From: Lysobacter sp.
GTDB lineage: Bacteria > Pseudomonadota > Gammaproteobacteria > Xanthomonadales > Xanthomonadaceae
DNA length: 64,000 nucleotides
Reading direction: 5' to 3'
Assembly: GCA_019634715.1 (NCBI GenBank)
Contig: JAHCAU010000004.1
Location: forward strand, 186,001 to 250,000
In this document: positions 62,605 to 64,000 of the stretch, piece by piece
Layout of the letters: every line of letters begins with the position of its first letter
How positions within the stretch are numbered: position 1 is the stretch's first letter
The notes under the pieces: model-generated
Database searches by the model: none
Told to the model about the DNA's origin: nothing
Seen by the model: only the letters and a program-made list of their open reading frames with translations
Translations under genes and position numbers: made by a program

Positions 62605-63850
62605 TGTACAAGTTGGGTAATTACCCGACACCCAGGGCCTCGGCAGTGGCGGTTACGCGGCGAGTGTGTCGGGTTCGTTTTCGGTTGTCACTTCCTGCTC
62701 CGGAACGATGGGCGGAAGCGTCTCGATCGCGAGCGTTTCGCGTAGCGCCTGGGCGGGGGTTCTGCCCCTCAGGCGATAGCCCTGGTGGCTGCGTTCGAGG
62801 TTGTAGTAGCGCAGGAACGTGTCCAGATCGCGCTGGATCTCGGTGGGCGTGATGTACCAGGTCTGGCGTCCTGCGACGCGGAAGCATTCGTCCAGCAGCG
62901 TGCGGTTCATGCGTTCGACGAAGCCGTTGGTGCGGGGCGTGGCGATCTTCGTCCTGCGGTGTTCGATGCCTTCCATCGCCAGCAGCAGTTCGTACGGATG
63001 CTGCTCGGGCTTGCCGCAGAACTCGCGGCCGTTGTCGGTGAGGAGGGCCTGGACGGGGGCGCCGATCGCCTCGTAGAACGGCAGGACGCGATCGTAGAGG
63101 GTGTCCGCCGCAGTGATCGGCATCTTGCTGGTGTAGACCTTGGCGAAGGCGAGCGAACAGAAGGTGTCGACGACGACCTGGACGTAGACCTTGCCGACGC
63201 CCTTGAGGGTGCCCCAGTAGAAAGTGTCCTGATTCAGGAGTTCTCCGGGCGCGGAGGACTCGACGTGCTGGGGGATGACGTCGCTGCCGGCGCGTTCGAG
63301 CAGCCGCCGCTGTTCGTCGGACAGGACGTAGGTGGTATCGCTGGCCTGGGCTTCGAGCCTGAGCAGGCGCTGGTGACGCTTGAGGATGTCGTGGCGCTGC
63401 CAGACACCGCGTACGCCCGATGGACTGACCTCGACGCCGGAGAGTCGAAGCTGGTTGGCGACGAACTGCGATCCCTTGGTGGGGTGCTTGAGGCAGAAGT
63501 CGAGGATGGCGGTCTCGACCTCGGGGCTGACCCGGTTGGGATGGGGCCACGCGGCCCGCGCTTCTGCTCGACGAGGCCGGCGACGCCGGCGGTCTGGAAG
63601 GCGCGCTTGATCTCGTAGAACAAGTCGCGGTGATAGCCCATGAGCTGGCAGGCCCTGGAGACGTTGCCGAGTTCCTCGGCCAGTTGCAGCAGCGAGACCT
63701 TGCGCTTGGTAATCTGTTGGGAAGCGGTCATCTGGGTTCTCCGGGTGTGACTGGAAGGTGTGGTAACCACCAATCTACCGAAGGCCCAGGTGCCCGCCCT
63801 GAAACGCGCGTTTCAGGGGCGGACTGTCGGGGAAATACTCAACTCATACA
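62605..63850. mobile_element. IS481-family insertion sequence
   Basis: A 1246-bp element bounded by imperfect 26-bp inverted repeats (21 of 26 match) that begin TGTACAAGTTGGG on the left (62605-62630) and end ...CTCATACA on the right (63825-63850). It contains one transposase gene on the minus strand, broken by a frameshift. No direct target duplication is visible between the flanks (TTCCGC left, CATAAT right), so the insertion may have been followed by deletion or recombination. Confidence 0.8.
62653..63731 (-). pseudogene. IS481-family transposase, frameshifted
   Basis: The N-terminal part (from the ATG at 63731, MTASQQITKRKVSLLQLAEE) holds the helix-turn-helix with GNVSRACQLMGYHRDLFYEI and reads to RGPRGP near 63546. 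There the frame shifts: one C appears missing in the run GGCCCCATCCC, and the expected HPNRVSPEVETAILDFCLKH continues in the next frame to the stop at 62653. The DDE core is visible in that frame (LLTDNGREFCG, RTNGFVERMNRTLLDE, FLRYYNLERSHQGY, RTPAQAL). Without the shift the protein would be about 360 residues, normal for IS481. It is inactive unless frameshifting occurs. Confidence 0.82.
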
Positions 63851-63851
63851 C

Positions 63852-64000
63852 ATAATCGCCGAGCGCCGTTTCGTCGCGATCACCGATGCCGTGCCCGGCG
63901 GCCTGCGCCCGACCGATCTGGCCCTGTCGGGCGTGGCCGGCGTCGACCTGCAGGCCGTCTCCGACGAAGGCGCCGCGTGGTTCCGCACCCGACGCCTGGA
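63852..64000 (+). pseudogene. 5'-truncated alpha-2-macroglobulin-like fragment
   Basis: An open frame emerges from the right end of the IS and runs off the window: AERRFVAITDAVPGGLRPTD then LALSGVAGVDLQAVSDEGAA and WFRTRRL. This resembles the late region of bacterial alpha-2-macroglobulin (YfhM-type) proteins, large periplasmic protease traps, where RFVAIxDxxPxGL occurs. The 5' part of the gene is not found to the left of the IS, so the insertion or an associated deletion removed it. The rest lies beyond the window; whether any product is made cannot be told. Confidence 0.5.

Noticed and set aside
62595..63862. Target-site duplication around the IS element
   Set aside because: The bases flanking the two inverted repeats do not match, so no duplication can be claimed.

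Overview
The window is GC-rich, densely packed bacterial chromosome. A chorismatase of the XanB2 type sits beside an aryl-polyene (xanthomonadin-like) pigment cluster. Together with the TonB receptor, RegBA-type regulators and many short intergenic palindromes, this points to a Xanthomonadaceae relative (Lysobacter/Luteimonas/Xanthomonas group). All assignments come from reading the sequence and remembered family motifs; no database search was run.

Layout. 1-4.9 kb: the N-terminal part of a carboxylesterase, two L,D-transpeptidase-fold proteins, an MgtC/DUF4010 membrane protein and a tandem universal stress protein. 4.9-10.3 kb: an ABC exporter (ATPase, FtsX-type permease, HlyD adaptor) and an SDR, with two FNR-like boxes placed to serve the stress protein, the exporter and the SDR. 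10.4-14.1 kb: an ECF42-type sigma factor with its usual DGPF (YCII) partners, two VOC proteins and a DUF1428 protein. 14.3-18.0 kb: a translationally coupled cassette of thermostable-hemolysin-like protein, AMP-dependent ligase, TenA/UndA-like iron enzyme and SDR, which looks like a small-molecule pathway. It is followed by a TPR protein and a QseBC-like two-component system. 21-25.4 kb: a TonB receptor divergent from PepSY, a small membrane protein and a PCu(A)C copper chaperone. 25.5-27.3 kb: a RegB/RegA-type redox two-component system.

27.3-34.1 kb is an RNA-repair locus: RtcR, a clear sigma-54 promoter, the Ro-like protein Rsr, a 0.9-kb non-coding stretch, RtcB and RtcA. The non-coding stretch holds four tandem Y-RNA-like genes. 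Each has a covarying 8-bp outer stem and a circularly permuted tRNA-like core (T arm first, D arm last). This is the most striking feature of the window.

34-40.1 kb: aroE and hemB separated by an AT-rich foreign-looking membrane gene, then a peptide-type ABC permease and a fused double ATPase with an in-frame palindromic repeat. 40.2-56.5 kb: the pigment cluster (XanB2-type chorismatase, two flavin halogenase-like enzymes, ACP, COG4648 protein, two acyltransferases, two hotdog dehydratases, LolA-like protein, MMPL exporter, ketoreductase, glycosyltransferase, chain-length-factor-like protein and ketosynthase). 56.9-62.5 kb: an RHS/YD-repeat protein whose C-terminus looks like a Tlde1/DUF2778 peptidoglycan-active toxin, followed by an exported putative immunity protein. 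62.6-63.9 kb: an IS481-family element with a frameshifted transposase, abutting a 5'-truncated reading frame that resembles the C-terminal part of a bacterial alpha-2-macroglobulin.
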